Assembly: GCA_027315105.1 (NCBI GenBank)
Contig: DAHUYP010000064.1
Coordinates: 1 to 64,000, forward strand
Source of the DNA: Gammaproteobacteria bacterium
GTDB taxonomy: Bacteria > Pseudomonadota > Gammaproteobacteria > Steroidobacterales > Steroidobacteraceae
DNA: 64,000 bases
Direction of reading: 5' to 3'
The notes beneath the pieces are model-generated. The model was not told where the DNA came from. It was given only the letters and a program-made list of their open reading frames with translations, and searched no databases. The translations under genes were made by a program, and so were the position numbers. Shown one piece after another: positions 19,034-28,252 of this stretch. The stretch's first letter is position 1; each line of letters opens with the position of its first letter.

Positions 19034-21039
19034 GCGGCCTGCTCCGGGGCCTGCTGCAGCGGCTGCTGCGGCGCGCGCTCGCCCTGACAGTCGAGCGGCA
19101 GGCGCACGAAGAACACCGTGCCCTTGCCGACCTCGCTGTGAAAGTCGATGGTGCCGCGGTGGCGCTTGACGATGATGTTGTGCGACAGGGCCAGGCCCTG
19201 GCCGGTGCCGCGGCCGACTTCCTTGGTGGTGAAGAATGGCTCGAAGATCCGATGGCGGATGTCCTCGGCGATGCCGGTGCCGCTATCGGCGACGCTGATC
19301 AGGACGCTGTCGCCGTCGAGCCGCGAGGCGACCGTGATGAGCCCCTTGTGCGCGCTGCCGTCGACCGCTGCGGCGACGGCGTGGGCGGCATTGACCAGCA
19401 GGTTGAGCAGCACCTGGTTGAGCTCGCCGCCGTGGCAACGCACCGCGGGCAGCGGCGACAGGTCGAGCTCGACCTCCGCCACGGGCTTGTATTCGGAGCG
19501 CGCGACCACCAGCGCAATGCGGATCAGGTGATTGAGGTCGACGTCCGCCATCTCGGGACGATCGGGGTAGGCCAGCTCGCGCATCGAGCCGACGATCTCG
19601 GCGACGCGCTGCAGGCCATCGAGCGAACGCTCGATCGCCTTGGGCAGATGCTCGGCCAGATACGGCAGATCGGCGCTGAGCGCCGCGACGCGGTTGGAGT
19701 TCGCGGCATCGGCGGCCGCCATCGAGCGCAGCCCGCCGGTGAGCTGCAGCAGCTCGTGCGCCGCATCGCGGATGAAATGCAGGCTGTCGCTGACGAACTG
19801 GATCGGGGTGTTGATCTCATGCGCGACCCCGGCGGCGAGCTTGCCGACCGACTCCAGCCGCTCGGCAGTGGCCAGCCGGCGCTCCGCTTCCTTGCGCTCG
19901 GTGACATCCAGTTGCACGCCGGCGATGCGCCGCGGCTGGCCGCCGCCGTCGCTCTCGACCGGTCGCCCGCTGCAGTGGATCCAGCGCCACGAGCCGTCCT
20001 TGCAGCGCATGCGCAGCTCGGTGCGAAATCCGCCCGGCGCCGGCTGCGATGGATTGATTACCGCGAGCGCCGGCACCAGGTCGTCGGGGTGCACCAGCGC
20101 CTGCCAGCACTCCAGGCTGGGCTGCATTTCATGCGGCTCATAGCCGAGCATGGTCCACCAGCGATCGTTGACCCAGGACTCCCCGGTGTGCGGATTGAAG
20201 TCCCACAGGCCCAGATTGGCGCTGCTGGCTGCGACCGCGAGCCGGTCCTCGAGCGTGCGCAGCGCCCGGTGCGCATACACGACCTCGGTGACGTCGCGCC
20301 CCTCGGCCAGGATCCACAGCACCGCGCCGTCGTCGTCGAACACCGGCAGCAGCGAGAAGTCGACCATGCGCGCGTCGCGCCCGGGTCCGTGCGGCTGGTA
20401 TTGGAAGCGCACGAATTCACCGCGGCCGGCGCGCTCGATGCCGTCGCGCAGGCGGGCGATCTGCGCCTCCGGCTGCTGTGTCCAGAAGGGTGTCTGCCAC
20501 AGCGGACGGCCGACCGCGGCGTCGAGTGCGATGCCGGCGGATTTGAGCGAGGTGCGATTGGTTTCGAGCAGCACGCCGTCGCGCGAGAGCAGTGCTGCGA
20601 GCTGATAGGTGTAGTCGAACACCGTGCGCAGCCGCTCGAGCCGCTGCTGCAGGCGAAACCGCCCTTCACGATCGATACTGATGTCGAGCAGCACGCCGGC
20701 GACGCGCCGGGCCCTGCCGCTGCGGTCGCGCTCGATGCAGCCGACCTCGAGCAGCCACGCCCAGCTGCCGTCCTGCCGGCGCGCGCGGTATTCGCTCTTG
20801 TAGCCGCAGCCCTCGCCGTCGATGTGACGCGCGCGCGCGGTATGCACCGCGATGCGCTCGTCCGTGTGCAGCAGGCTGTCCCACCACTCGGGGCTTTGCG
20901 GCACGCTGAGCGCGTCATAGCCGAGCATCTGCGCACGCGCCGCGCTCGAGCGCAGCTCGCCGGTGCGTAGATCCAGGCTCCACGCGGCCGGTCCGTCGTG
21001 CTCGCCTGCCGGCGCGGATCGCATTGGCTCGGTGCGCAT
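19030..21039 (-). CDS. Multi-PAS sensor histidine kinase
   Basis: 669-residue soluble kinase without transmembrane segments. Three PAS domains in series (about 10-120, 130-255 and 265-390), each ending in a PAC-like segment ([28 protein letters not shown]). Then the dimerisation/phosphoacceptor region with the H-box [12 protein letters not shown] near residue 412, and a HATPase domain (N box [16 protein letters not shown]1 [10 protein letters not shown] box [10 protein letters not shown]2 [10 protein letters not shown]). It is the first gene of the operon and overlaps the REC-HDOD gene by four bases, so it probably phosphorylates that regulator, the REC-GGDEF-EAL protein, or both. The cytoplasmic signal is unknown; no haem- or flavin-specific PAS motif was recognised. 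Confidence 0.93.
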   Translation of the reverse strand: MRTEPMRSAPAGEHDGPAAWSLDLRTGELRSSAARAQMLGYDALSVPQSPEWWDSLLHTDERIAVHTARARHIDGEGCGYKSEYRARRQDGSWAWLLEVGCIERDRSGRARRVAGVLLDISIDREGRFRLQQRLERLRTVFDYTYQLAALLSRDGVLLETNRTSLKSAGIALDAAVGRPLWQTPFWTQQPEAQIARLRDGIERAGRGEFVRFQYQPHGPGRDARMVDFSLLPVFDDDGAVLWILAEGRDVTEVVYAHRALRTLEDRLAVAASSANLGLWDFNPHTGESWVNDRWWTMLGYEPHEMQPSLECWQALVHPDDLVPALAVINPSQPAPGGFRTELRMRCKDGSWRWIHCSGRPVESDGGGQPRRIAGVQLDVTERKEAERRLATAERLESVGKLAAGVAHEINTPIQFVSDSLHFIRDAAHELLQLTGGLRSMAAADAANSNRVAALSADLPYLAEHLPKAIERSLDGLQRVAEIVGSMRELAYPDRPEMADVDLNHLIRIALVVARSEYKPVAEVELDLSPLPAVRCHGGELNQVLLNLLVNAAHAVAAAVDGSAHKGLITVASRLDGDSVLISVADSGTGIAEDIRHRIFEPFFTTKEVGRGTGQGLALSHNIIVKRHRGTIDFHSEVGKGTVFFVRLPLDCQGERAPQQPLQQAPEQAA

Positions 21040-21089
21040 GGGGTTGGTATCGGCCCCGACGGCGCGGACTTAAGCTCCCCGCGGGCACT

Positions 21090-21107
21090 GCAAGTGCCGC
21101 AAGTGCC
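21090..21107. repeat. 9-bp tandem duplication in a divergent promoter region
   Basis: GCAAGTGCC twice in a row, between the divergent histidine kinase (start 21039) and L,D-transpeptidase (21193). The upstream GGCACT also forms a short inverted repeat with AGTGCC. No function is evident. Confidence 0.7.
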
Positions 21108-21192
21108 GAATCAATAACAGGAAACCGGAACTCCGGCTGGCCGCATGCCGTGTTACGCTAAAAGCGTGGAGTGCGTCAGGATTCACAGATTC

Positions 21193-22191
21193 ATGGGTCG
21201 TTATGGTGAATGCGGCGGCCTCGTGGCCGCGTCGATTCGTGCATGGGCGCTTGCGGGGCTGCTGCTCGGCTGCCTGCCGGTGCAGGCGACGGTGTATGTG
21301 CTGCCCAACCCCGACGATGAGGTGGTCGGCGAGGACCAGAGCGTGGAAACGGTCTACGAGGACACCCTGTACGATCTGGCGCGCAGATTCAGTCTCGGTT
21401 CGGAGGAACTGATCCGCGTCAATGCCGGGATCGATCCCTGGCTGCCGGGGGCCGGCAGGCAGATCCTCGTTCCGGGGCGCCATATCCTGCCGCCGGGGCC
21501 GCGCGAGGGCATCGTGGTCAATCTGCCCGAGCACCGCCTCTACTATTATCCGAAGGCGCGGCGCGGCGAGCCGCGCGTCGTGATCACCTATCCGGTCAGC
21601 ATCGGCAAGATGGACTGGCGCACGCCGATCGGCGTGACGCGCGTGATCCAGAAGGAAAAGAATCCGGTCTGGTATCCGCCCGAATCGGTGCGCAAGGAGC
21701 ACGCCGCCGAGGGCGATCCGCTGCCGGCGCGGGTGCCCTCGGGACCGAACAATCCGCTCGGCCTGTTCGCCATGCGGCTGGCAGCCGGCAACGGTACCTA
21801 CATGATCCACGGCACCAACAACCCGATCGCCGTCGGCCTCGCAGTCACGCACGGCTGCATCCGCATGTACCCGGAGGACGTCTCGCAGTTGTTCCCGATG
21901 ATTCCGGTCGGCACGATGGTGCGTCTCATCAATGAGCCGGTGAAGGTCGCCTGGGTCGATGGCCAGCTGCTGCTCGAAGCGCATCCGCCGGTGGATGCCC
22001 AGGGCCAGAGCTTCGAGCCGGACGTGGATCAATTCGCCGATCTGCTGCGCTCGGCGGTCGGCGACAGCACGGTCGCGATCAACTGGGACTATGCGCGCGA
22101 TGTGCTGCGCAAAGCCGACGGCGTGCTGGCCGTGGTCGGCCTCGAGGCGGATCTGTCGGCGCTCAGCGCGGATGAGAGCCCGCAGCCCTAG
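21193..22191 (+). CDS. L,D-transpeptidase (YkuD/ErfK family), exported
   Basis: Periplasmic peptidoglycan-modifying enzyme that forms 3-3 cross-links or attaches lipoprotein to meso-DAP. From the ATG at 21193 (AGGA ten bases upstream) it has 332 residues with a signal peptide (about 1-34, hydrophobic WALAGLLLGCLPVQA). A LysM-like segment (VETVYEDTLYDLARRFSLG, about 51-95) comes next, then the YkuD catalytic domain (about 105-255) with HGTNNP and the catalytic Cys/His motif THGCIRMYPED. An alternative upstream ATG at 21145 would add 16 residues before the signal. The C-terminal 75 residues lie outside the YkuD domain. The YbiS/YcfS-type layout fits gammaproteobacterial enzymes. Confidence 0.93.
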   Translation: MGRYGECGGLVAASIRAWALAGLLLGCLPVQATVYVLPNPDDEVVGEDQSVETVYEDTLYDLARRFSLGSEELIRVNAGIDPWLPGAGRQILVPGRHILPPGPREGIVVNLPEHRLYYYPKARRGEPRVVITYPVSIGKMDWRTPIGVTRVIQKEKNPVWYPPESVRKEHAAEGDPLPARVPSGPNNPLGLFAMRLAAGNGTYMIHGTNNPIAVGLAVTHGCIRMYPEDVSQLFPMIPVGTMVRLINEPVKVAWVDGQLLLEAHPPVDAQGQSFEPDVDQFADLLRSAVGDSTVAINWDYARDVLRKADGVLAVVGLEADLSALSADESPQP

Positions 22192-22215
22192 TCGCGGCGG
22201 CCGCCGGAGCGGCGG

Positions 22216-22998
22216 ATGATGATCACGCTCACCAGTGATTTCGGTGCGCGCGATCCCTACGTCGGGATCATGAAGAGCCGCATCGTGCAGCGTGCGCCGC
22301 TGCTGCCGGTCATCGACCTGACGCATGAGGTCACGGTGTTCGCGCCCGAGGAGGCCGGCTACTGGCTGTATTGCTGCCATCCGCAATTCCCGGCCGGCAC
22401 CGTGCACGTCGCGGTGGTCGATCCGGGGGTCGGCGGTGCGCGCTCGATCGTGGTGCTCGAGGCCGGCGGACAGGTGTTCGTGGCGCCCGACAACGGCCTG
22501 CTGGGCCTGATCGTGCAGAGCTGCGCCGGCGGCCGGGCCTACCGCGTCACCGAGCAGGCGCTGGCGCGGCTGGACATCGCGCCTCGCAGCGCGACCTTTC
22601 ACGGCCGCGACATCTTCGCGCCGCTGGCGGCGGAGCTGGCCTGTGCTCGCATCGAGCCGGCGCAGCTCGGCCCGCCGCATACGCCGCTGCCCGGCCGCCT
22701 GCGGTGCGCCGCGCGACAGAGCGACGGCTCGGTCCTCGGCACGGTGGCCGTCATCGACCGCTATGGCAACGCGCTGACCACCATCACGGCCGCCGCGCTC
22801 GGCGGCTTCGCCGCACCGCAGGTGCGGCTCGACGGGCGCACCCTGCGCCTGGTGCGCACCTACGAGGAGGCGCGGATGCACGAATGCGTCGCGCTGATCA
22901 ACTCCTCCTCGATGCTGGAACTGGCTGCGCGGCAGGCCAGCGCCGCGCAGCAGTTGAACGTCCAGCCCGGCCGGGAGGTCTATGTGGTGGAGGGCTGA
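22216..22998 (+). CDS. SAM hydrolase (DUF62 / SAM hydroxide adenosyltransferase family)
   Basis: 260-residue member of the fluorinase/chlorinase-related family whose common members use water to split S-adenosylmethionine into adenosine and methionine. Conserved parts: ITLTSDFGARDPYVGIMK with the substrate-ribose Asp, DPGVGG, the FVAPDNGLLG block, FHGRDIFAPLAA and late VALINSSSMLELA. No halide-specific loop was recognised. ATG at 22216 or 22219, with GGAG just upstream. It lies 24 bases after the L,D-transpeptidase on the same strand and may be co-transcribed; a functional link is not obvious. Confidence 0.9.
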   Translation: MMITLTSDFGARDPYVGIMKSRIVQRAPLLPVIDLTHEVTVFAPEEAGYWLYCCHPQFPAGTVHVAVVDPGVGGARSIVVLEAGGQVFVAPDNGLLGLIVQSCAGGRAYRVTEQALARLDIAPRSATFHGRDIFAPLAAELACARIEPAQLGPPHTPLPGRLRCAARQSDGSVLGTVAVIDRYGNALTTITAAALGGFAAPQVRLDGRTLRLVRTYEEARMHECVALINSSSMLELAARQASAAQQLNVQPGREVYVVEG

Positions 22999-23037
22999 CG
23001 CGGCGGCTGGGCCTGGCTCTGGTGCGTTGCGAGAAAG

Positions 23038-23065
23038 TTGAACGGCGGCGCAAATCAGCTATAGT
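23038..23065 (+). promoter_or_regulatory. Sigma-70 promoter upstream of the small acidic gene and lysC-lysA
   Basis: TTGAAC (23038-23043), 16 bases, TATAGT (23060-23065). Expected start near 23072, leaving an unusually AT-rich leader of about 65 bases (CTATTTGATTTTTGTAGC region) before the ATG at 23136. Confidence 0.6.
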
Positions 23066-23135
23066 TCGCTGCCTGAAGTGCGCCTTTACGCGTGTAACTA
23101 TTTGATTTTTGTAGCTTTTCTTCAGCGAAAATACG

Positions 23136-23354
23136 ATGTCTGAACGCGATAACGAGAGCTTCGATATAGACGAAGAATTCATCATCGAGTCGGAGGACAG
23201 CACCGACTATGATGGCCTGCTGGCCCGCGTCGACAAGCGCGTGCGCGCGCAGGGCAAGCGCGGCAAGGCGGCCTGGAGCCGGCTCGAAGAAGTGCTGGCC
23301 GACCGCAAGCTCGAGAAAGACCTGCGCGACGTCTTCGACGACGACGACGTCTGA
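23136..23354 (+). CDS. Small acidic protein of unknown function
   Basis: 72 residues with acidic ends (SFDIDEEFIIESED and FDDDDV) around a basic centre (DKRVRAQGKRGKAAWSRLEEVLADRKLEKDL is split here as DKRVRAQGKRGK and RLEEVLADRKLEK). No signal or membrane segment. The arrangement of an acidic start, an Arg/Lys-Gly turn and a final LEE-x2-ADR-x-LE helix resembles small gammaproteobacterial proteins of the PA3496 type, but I cannot confirm this. It has its own leader and promoter and sits 92 bases before the lysC-lysA fusion in the same direction. Codon bias matches its neighbours, so it is probably a real gene. Confidence 0.7.
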   Translation: MSERDNESFDIDEEFIIESEDSTDYDGLLARVDKRVRAQGKRGKAAWSRLEEVLADRKLEKDLRDVFDDDDV

Positions 23355-23446
23355 ACGCGGCTGCCGGGTAGGACGCGGCGGTACTGCCCGGCGGCACCGG
23401 CGCGGTTAGCGCGCCAGGGCGCCGCCTCATTACACACGGATAGTCC

Positions 23447-26047
23447 ATGGCTCCACCTGCCGAGTCTTCCTGGGTCGTGCTCAAGTTCGGCGGCACGAGC
23501 GTCTCGACGCTGCGCAACTGGCGCAACATCGCCGCGGTGGTGCGAGCGCGCCTGGCCACCGGCGCGCGCGTGCTGGTGGTGCACTCCGCCGTCAGCGGTG
23601 TTACCGATCGACTCGAGAAGCTGCTGGCCGCGGCGCTCGACGGCGCGCACGAGCCGGCGCTGCAGGGCATCGAAGAACGCCATCGTGCGCTGGCCGCGGA
23701 GCTGGGCATCGGCGCGAGCGCGCAGCTCGAGGGCTACTTCTCGACGCTGCGTCAGATGGCCTCCGGCATCGCGCTGATGAGCGAAATCAGCGACCGCACG
23801 CGGGCGCGCGTGCTGGCCACCGGCGAGCTGATGGCCACCGAGCTCGGGGCGCGCTTCCTGCAGGCGCAGGGTATCGAGGCGCGCTGGTGGGATGCGCGCA
23901 CGGGATTGTTCGCCGAGCAGCGCGCCGGCGCCGCGGCGCGCGCCAACTATCTGTCGGCGACCTGTGAGTTCGCGCCGGACACGCCGCTGCAGCAGCAACT
24001 GGCCGCCACCGCGGGCGTGATCGTCACCCAGGGATTCATCGCCAGCGATGCCGCCGGCGACACCGTGCTGCTCGGCCGCGGCGGCTCGGACACCTCGGCC
24101 GCCTATTTCGCCGCCAAGCTGCTGGCGCGCGGGCTGGAGATCTGGACCGACGTGCCCGGCATGTTCAGCGCCAATCCGCGCCACACGCCGCAGGCGCGGC
24201 TGCTGCGCTCGCTGCACTACGACGAGGCGCAGGAGATCGCCAGCAGCGGCGCCAAGGTGCTGCATCCGCGCTGCATCCTGCCGGCGAAGTCGCAGCAGAT
24301 CCCGATCGCGGTATATGACACCCAGAGCCCGCAGCTGCCGGGCACGCACATCAGCGCCGACGGCGGCGATGGCGGCGCCCAGGTCAAGGCGGTCTGCATC
24401 AAGAAGGGCATCACGCTGGTGTCGCTCGAGAGCCCCGGCATGTGGCACGAAGTCGGCTTTCTCGCCGACGCGTTCCAGGTGTTCAAGCGCCACGGCCTGT
24501 CGGTGGACCTGGTGTCGACCTCGGAGACCAACGTCACCGTGTCGCTCGATCCGGCGGCCAATTCGCTCGACCGGCAGGTGATCGAGCAGCTGCGCGCCGA
24601 TCTGTCGCAGTTGTGCCGCGCCCAGGTGATCGGCCCGTGTGCCTCCGTGAGCCTGGTGGGACGCAACATCCGCGCGATCCTGCACCAGCTCGGCGAGGCC
24701 TTCGAGCTGTTCGCCGAGCAGCGCGTCTATCTGGTCAGCCAGGCCGCCAACGACCTGAACTTCACCTTCGTGGTCGACGAACAGCAGGGCGATCGGCTGG
24801 TCAACGAGCTGCACGAGCGGCTGATTCGTCCGGTGCGGGCCGGCTCGATCCTCGGTCCCACCTGGCAGGAGCTGTTCGCGCCGGCGGGTACGGCCCCGAC
24901 CCAGGCCGCGCAGCCGAGCTGGTGGCGGCAGCGCCAGTGGCGCGAGCCGCTGCTCGCGCTCGCCGCCAGCCACGAGTGCGCCTACGTCTATGAGCCCGGC
25001 GTGGCGCGCGCCGCCGCCGCGGCGCTCACGGGCCTCAAGGGCGTGGATCGCGTGCTGTACTCCATGAAGGCCAACCCGAATCCGCAGCTGCTGCGCGTGC
25101 TCGCCGCGCAGGGGCTCGGGTTCGAGTGCGTGTCGCGCGGCGAGATCGAGTGCCTGCTCGCGAGCGTGCCGGAGCTGGCGCGCACGCGCATCCTGTTCAC
25201 GCCGAATTTCGCGCCGCGCGAGGAATATGCCTGGGCGCTCGAGCAGCGGATCCAGCTCACGATCGACAACCTCTACATCCTGCGCCAATGGGGCGGGCTG
25301 CTGCGCGGCCACAGCGTGTTCATTCGCATCGATACCGGCACCGGCCGCGGCCACCACCAGCACGTGCGCACCGCCGGCGCGCACGCCAAGTTCGGGGTGC
25401 CGATCGCCGCCATCGATGAAGTCGCGCAGCTGACGCGCCAGCATGGCGTCACGGTGGTCGGCCTGCACGCGCATGCCGGCAGCGGCATCCTCGATGCCGG
25501 CAACTGGGCGGAGGTCGCCGGCACGCTGCTCGGCCTGGCAGCGCGCTTTCCGCAGCTGCGCGTGATCGACGTCGGCGGCGGCCTCGGGGTGCCCGACGCA
25601 CAGCAGGCGGCCGGCGTGGATCTGCAGCAGCTCGACACGGTCTTGCTGGCGGCACGGCAGGGCCGGCCCGAGATCGAGCTGTGGATCGAGCCGGGACGCT
25701 ACCTGGTGGCGGCCGCCGGCGTGCTGCTCGCGCGCGTGACGCAGACCAAGTCCAAGGACGACGTGCACTACATCGGCATCGCGACCGGCATGAACTCGTT
25801 GATCCGCCCGGCGCTCTACGGTGCCTGGCATGAGATCGTGAACCTGACGCGCCTCGAAGAGCCGGCCACCGAGATCGTGAACGTCGTCGGCCCGATCTGC
25901 GAGAGCGCCGACTTTCTCGGCCACGACCGGCTGCTGCCGCCGACGCGCGAAGGCGACGTGCTGCTGATCGCGAACGCCGGGGCCTACGGCCACGCGATGA
26001 GCTCGCGCTATAACCTGCGCGAGCCGGCGGCGGAGTTCCTGCTCTAG
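23447..26047 (+). CDS. lysAC: Bifunctional aspartate kinase / diaminopimelate decarboxylase
   Basis: 866-residue fusion of the first and last dedicated enzymes of lysine synthesis. Residues about 10-465 are a class-specific aspartokinase: KFGGTSVST (ATP/phosphate site), GRGGSDTSA, then two ACT domains (VSLESPGMW; VSLVGRNIR) that probably bind lysine. Residues about 490-866 are a PLP-dependent decarboxylase: Lys541 in YSMKANPNP is the Schiff-base residue, HAHAGSGI and DVGGGLGVP bind PLP, and GPICESADF holds the catalytic Cys region. Fusions of this kind are known from Xanthomonas relatives. Start ATG 23447 has only a weak ribosome site. Channelling is unlikely because the two steps are not consecutive; co-regulation by lysine is the more natural reading (inference). 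Confidence 0.96.
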   Translation: MAPPAESSWVVLKFGGTSVSTLRNWRNIAAVVRARLATGARVLVVHSAVSGVTDRLEKLLAAALDGAHEPALQGIEERHRALAAELGIGASAQLEGYFSTLRQMASGIALMSEISDRTRARVLATGELMATELGARFLQAQGIEARWWDARTGLFAEQRAGAAARANYLSATCEFAPDTPLQQQLAATAGVIVTQGFIASDAAGDTVLLGRGGSDTSAAYFAAKLLARGLEIWTDVPGMFSANPRHTPQARLLRSLHYDEAQEIASSGAKVLHPRCILPAKSQQIPIAVYDTQSPQLPGTHISADGGDGGAQVKAVCIKKGITLVSLESPGMWHEVGFLADAFQVFKRHGLSVDLVSTSETNVTVSLDPAANSLDRQVIEQLRADLSQLCRAQVIGPCASVSLVGRNIRAILHQLGEAFELFAEQRVYLVSQAANDLNFTFVVDEQQGDRLVNELHERLIRPVRAGSILGPTWQELFAPAGTAPTQAAQPSWWRQRQWREPLLALAASHECAYVYEPGVARAAAAALTGLKGVDRVLYSMKANPNPQLLRVLAAQGLGFECVSRGEIECLLASVPELARTRILFTPNFAPREEYAWALEQRIQLTIDNLYILRQWGGLLRGHSVFIRIDTGTGRGHHQHVRTAGAHAKFGVPIAAIDEVAQLTRQHGVTVVGLHAHAGSGILDAGNWAEVAGTLLGLAARFPQLRVIDVGGGLGVPDAQQAAGVDLQQLDTVLLAARQGRPEIELWIEPGRYLVAAAGVLLARVTQTKSKDDVHYIGIATGMNSLIRPALYGAWHEIVNLTRLEEPATEIVNVVGPICESADFLGHDRLLPPTREGDVLLIANAGAYGHAMSSRYNLREPAAEFLL

Positions 26048-26084
26048 CAGCCGCTGCGGGCCCGGGCGGGCGCGGGGCGCGGGG

Positions 26085-26756
26085 CTAGCGGCCGGGGCCG
26101 CCGCGCTCGGCGTGGCGCTGGGCGAGCTCCTCGATCACGGCGGTGAGCGGCAGCGAGCGCGCACGCAGCAGCAGCAGCAGGTGATAGAGCAGATCGGCGC
26201 ACTCGCCGATCAGCGGTGCATCGGCCTCGCTGACCGCCGCGAGCGCGACTTCGAGCCCCTCTTCACCGAGCTTCTGCGCCACCCGGCGTATGCCGCGGGC
26301 ATACAGGCGCGCGGTGTAGCTGCCTTCGGGATGGTCGGCGATGCGCTGATCGATCACCTGCTCGAGCTCGGCCAGAAAGCTCAGCCGCTCGGCGGCGGTG
26401 CGCGCCGCGGGCTCGTCGCCGAAGCAGCTGGCCGACCCGGTGTGGCACACCGCCCCGGCCGGCAGCGCGCTCACCAGCAGCGCATCGGCGTCGCAGTCCA
26501 GCCGCACATCCACGAGCTGCAGGAAATTGCCGGAGGTCTCGCCTTTTTCCCACAGGCGCTGCCTGGAGCGGCTGAAGAACACCACCCGGCCGCGCTCGAG
26601 CGTCGCGCGCAGCGCCTCGCGCGTCATGTAGCCTAGCATCAGCACGCTGCCGCGGCGCGCGTGCTGCACGATGGCCGGCACCAGCCCGCCGAGCTTCTGC
26701 CAGTCGACGCGCTCCAGATCGCCCAGCTGCAGGCCCGTGGCAGGCGGCGTGCTCAT
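26085..26756 (-). CDS. hisI: HisIE: phosphoribosyl-AMP cyclohydrolase / phosphoribosyl-ATP pyrophosphatase
   Basis: Bifunctional enzyme of histidine steps 2 and 3, 223 residues. HisI domain about 18-125: [28 protein letters not shown] and the metal Cys-containing CDADALLV and [11 protein letters not shown]. HisE domain about 130-215: [26 protein letters not shown] split across its helices. Start ATG 26756 overlaps the hisF stop (ATGA). It is the last gene of the his operon; the stop faces lysAC, 38 bases away. No hairpin with a T-run was seen after it. Confidence 0.96.
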   Translation of the reverse strand: MSTPPATGLQLGDLERVDWQKLGGLVPAIVQHARRGSVLMLGYMTREALRATLERGRVVFFSRSRQRLWEKGETSGNFLQLVDVRLDCDADALLVSALPAGAVCHTGSASCFGDEPAARTAAERLSFLAELEQVIDQRIADHPEGSYTARLYARGIRRVAQKLGEEGLEVALAAVSEADAPLIGECADLLYHLLLLLRARSLPLTAVIEELAQRHAERGGPGR

Positions 26757-27520
26757 GGCCGCACCTCGATGCCGTGTGCGCGCAGCTCGCGCTTGAGCGC
26801 CGGTATGGCGATGGCGCCGCTGTGAAACACGCTGGCCGCCAGGGTCGCGTCGACCTGCGCCTCGCGGAACGCACGCTCGAAGTGCTCGATCGTGCCGGCG
26901 CCGCCGGACGCCACCAGCGGCACGCGGCACAGGGCGCGCACGCGCTGCAACTGCGCGATGTCGTAGCCGTGGCGCGTGCCGTCGGAGGCCATGCAGTTGA
27001 GCACGATCTCCCCGGCGCCGCGCTGCTGCACCTCCTGCACCCAGGCCAGGGTATCGCGGCGGCTGTCGCAGGCGCGGGACGGGTCGCCGGTGAGCTGATA
27101 CACCCGATAGCCGTCGTCGGTGGTCTGACTGTCGATGCCGACCACCACGCACTGGGCCCCGAAACGCTCGCTGAGCCGGTCGATCAGCTCCGGGTCGGCG
27201 AGCGCCGGGGAATTCACCGAGATCTTCTCCGCGCCGGCCTGCAGCACCCGCTCCGCATCCGCGACCGAGCGAATGCCGCCGGCGACGCAGAACGGGATGT
27301 CCAGCACGCGCGCCACGCGGCTGACCCAGTCGCGATCGACCGAGCGGCCCTCGGGGCTGGCGGTGATGTCGTAGAACACCAGTTCGTCGGCGCCCTGGTC
27401 GCGATAGCGGGCCGCCAGCTCGAGGATGTCGCCGACCACGCGGTGCTCGCGAAAGCGGACGCCTTTGACGACCTGGCCGTCGCGCACGTCCAGGCAGGGG
27501 ATTATGCGTTTTGCAAGAAT
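26753..27520 (-). CDS. hisF: Imidazole glycerol phosphate synthase subunit HisF (probable ATT start)
   Basis: Cyclase subunit of IGP synthase, a TIM barrel that takes ammonia from HisH. 255 residues (E. coli 258). N-terminus [20 protein letters not shown] aligns with the family start [12 protein letters not shown], and catalytic Asp residues are in CLDVRDG and in VVVGIDSQ. There is no ATG, GTG or TTG at the expected place; codon 1 is ATT at 27518-27520, eight bases after a strong GAGGAG, and no usable start lies upstream in frame. ATT initiation is therefore proposed, as for infC. The first 19 bases overlap the end of hisA, so coupling could help initiation. Confidence 0.93.
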   Translation of the reverse strand: MLAKRIIPCLDVRDGQVVKGVRFREHRVVGDILELAARYRDQGADELVFYDITASPEGRSVDRDWVSRVARVLDIPFCVAGGIRSVADAERVLQAGAEKISVNSPALADPELIDRLSERFGAQCVVVGIDSQTTDDGYRVYQLTGDPSRACDSRRDTLAWVQEVQQRGAGEIVLNCMASDGTRHGYDIAQLQRVRALCRVPLVASGGAGTIEHFERAFREAQVDATLAASVFHSGAIAIPALKRELRAHGIEVRP

Positions 27521-28242
27521 GGTCGCAGCTCCTCGATGGCGATGCGCTCTTCGAGCAGGGCCTTGCCGCTGATGGCCGCCGGCAGGCCGAGCGCGGCGAG
27601 CGCGGCGAGGTCGGCACCGTCGCGGATGCCGCCCGAGGCCTGCCAGGCGATCTGCGGGAAGCGCTGCAGCGCCTGCGCGTACAGCGCCAGGTTCGGGCCG
27701 CCGAGTGCGCCGTCGCGCTCGACGTCGGTGCACAGCACGTGCTTGAGGCCGGCCGCGGCGAACGCATCGACGGCATCCCAGAGCGAGAGCGCGGTCTGCT
27801 GCTGCCAGCCGCGGGTGCACAGCCGCGGCACGCCGGCCGCATCGAGCCGCACGTCGAACGCCAGGCAGACGCGCTCGCTGCCGTAGGTGCCCAGCCAGCC
27901 GATCACCTGCTCGCGCCGCTCGACCGCCGCGCTGCCGATGACCACGCGCGCGATGCCGTGCGCGAGCAGATCGTCCACCGTCGCGCCGTCGCGTACGCCG
28001 CCGCCGACCTGCAGCCGCACGGCGCGCTGCGAGGCGAGCTGATGGATCACGCCGCGGTTGCCCAACGTGCCGTCGCGGGCGCCGTCGAGATCGACGATGT
28101 GCAGCCAGCTCGCGCCGAGGCGCTGATAGCGCAGCAGCAGCTCGTGCGGCTCGAACTCATAGCGCGTCTCGGCGGCGAAATCGCCCTTGAGCAGGCGTAC
28201 GCAATGGCCGGCGCGCAGGTCGATCGAGGGTATCAGCAGCAT
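27502..28242 (-). CDS. hisA: HisA: ProFAR isomerase
   Basis: 1-(5-phosphoribosyl)-5-[(5-phosphoribosylamino)methylideneamino]imidazole-4-carboxamide isomerase, 246 residues, a TIM barrel paralogous to HisF. Start [21 protein letters not shown] includes catalytic Asp8; the second catalytic Asp is in [10 protein letters not shown]. Phosphate-binding turns are VGGGVRDG and ASGGIRDG. The ATG at 28242 follows the hisH stop by ten bases, and the 3' end overlaps hisF and supplies its ribosome-binding site. Confidence 0.96.
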   Translation of the reverse strand: MLLIPSIDLRAGHCVRLLKGDFAAETRYEFEPHELLLRYQRLGASWLHIVDLDGARDGTLGNRGVIHQLASQRAVRLQVGGGVRDGATVDDLLAHGIARVVIGSAAVERREQVIGWLGTYGSERVCLAFDVRLDAAGVPRLCTRGWQQQTALSLWDAVDAFAAAGLKHVLCTDVERDGALGGPNLALYAQALQRFPQIAWQASGGIRDGADLAALAALGLPAAISGKALLEERIAIEELRPFLQNA

Positions 28243-28252
28243 GCGAGGCCCG

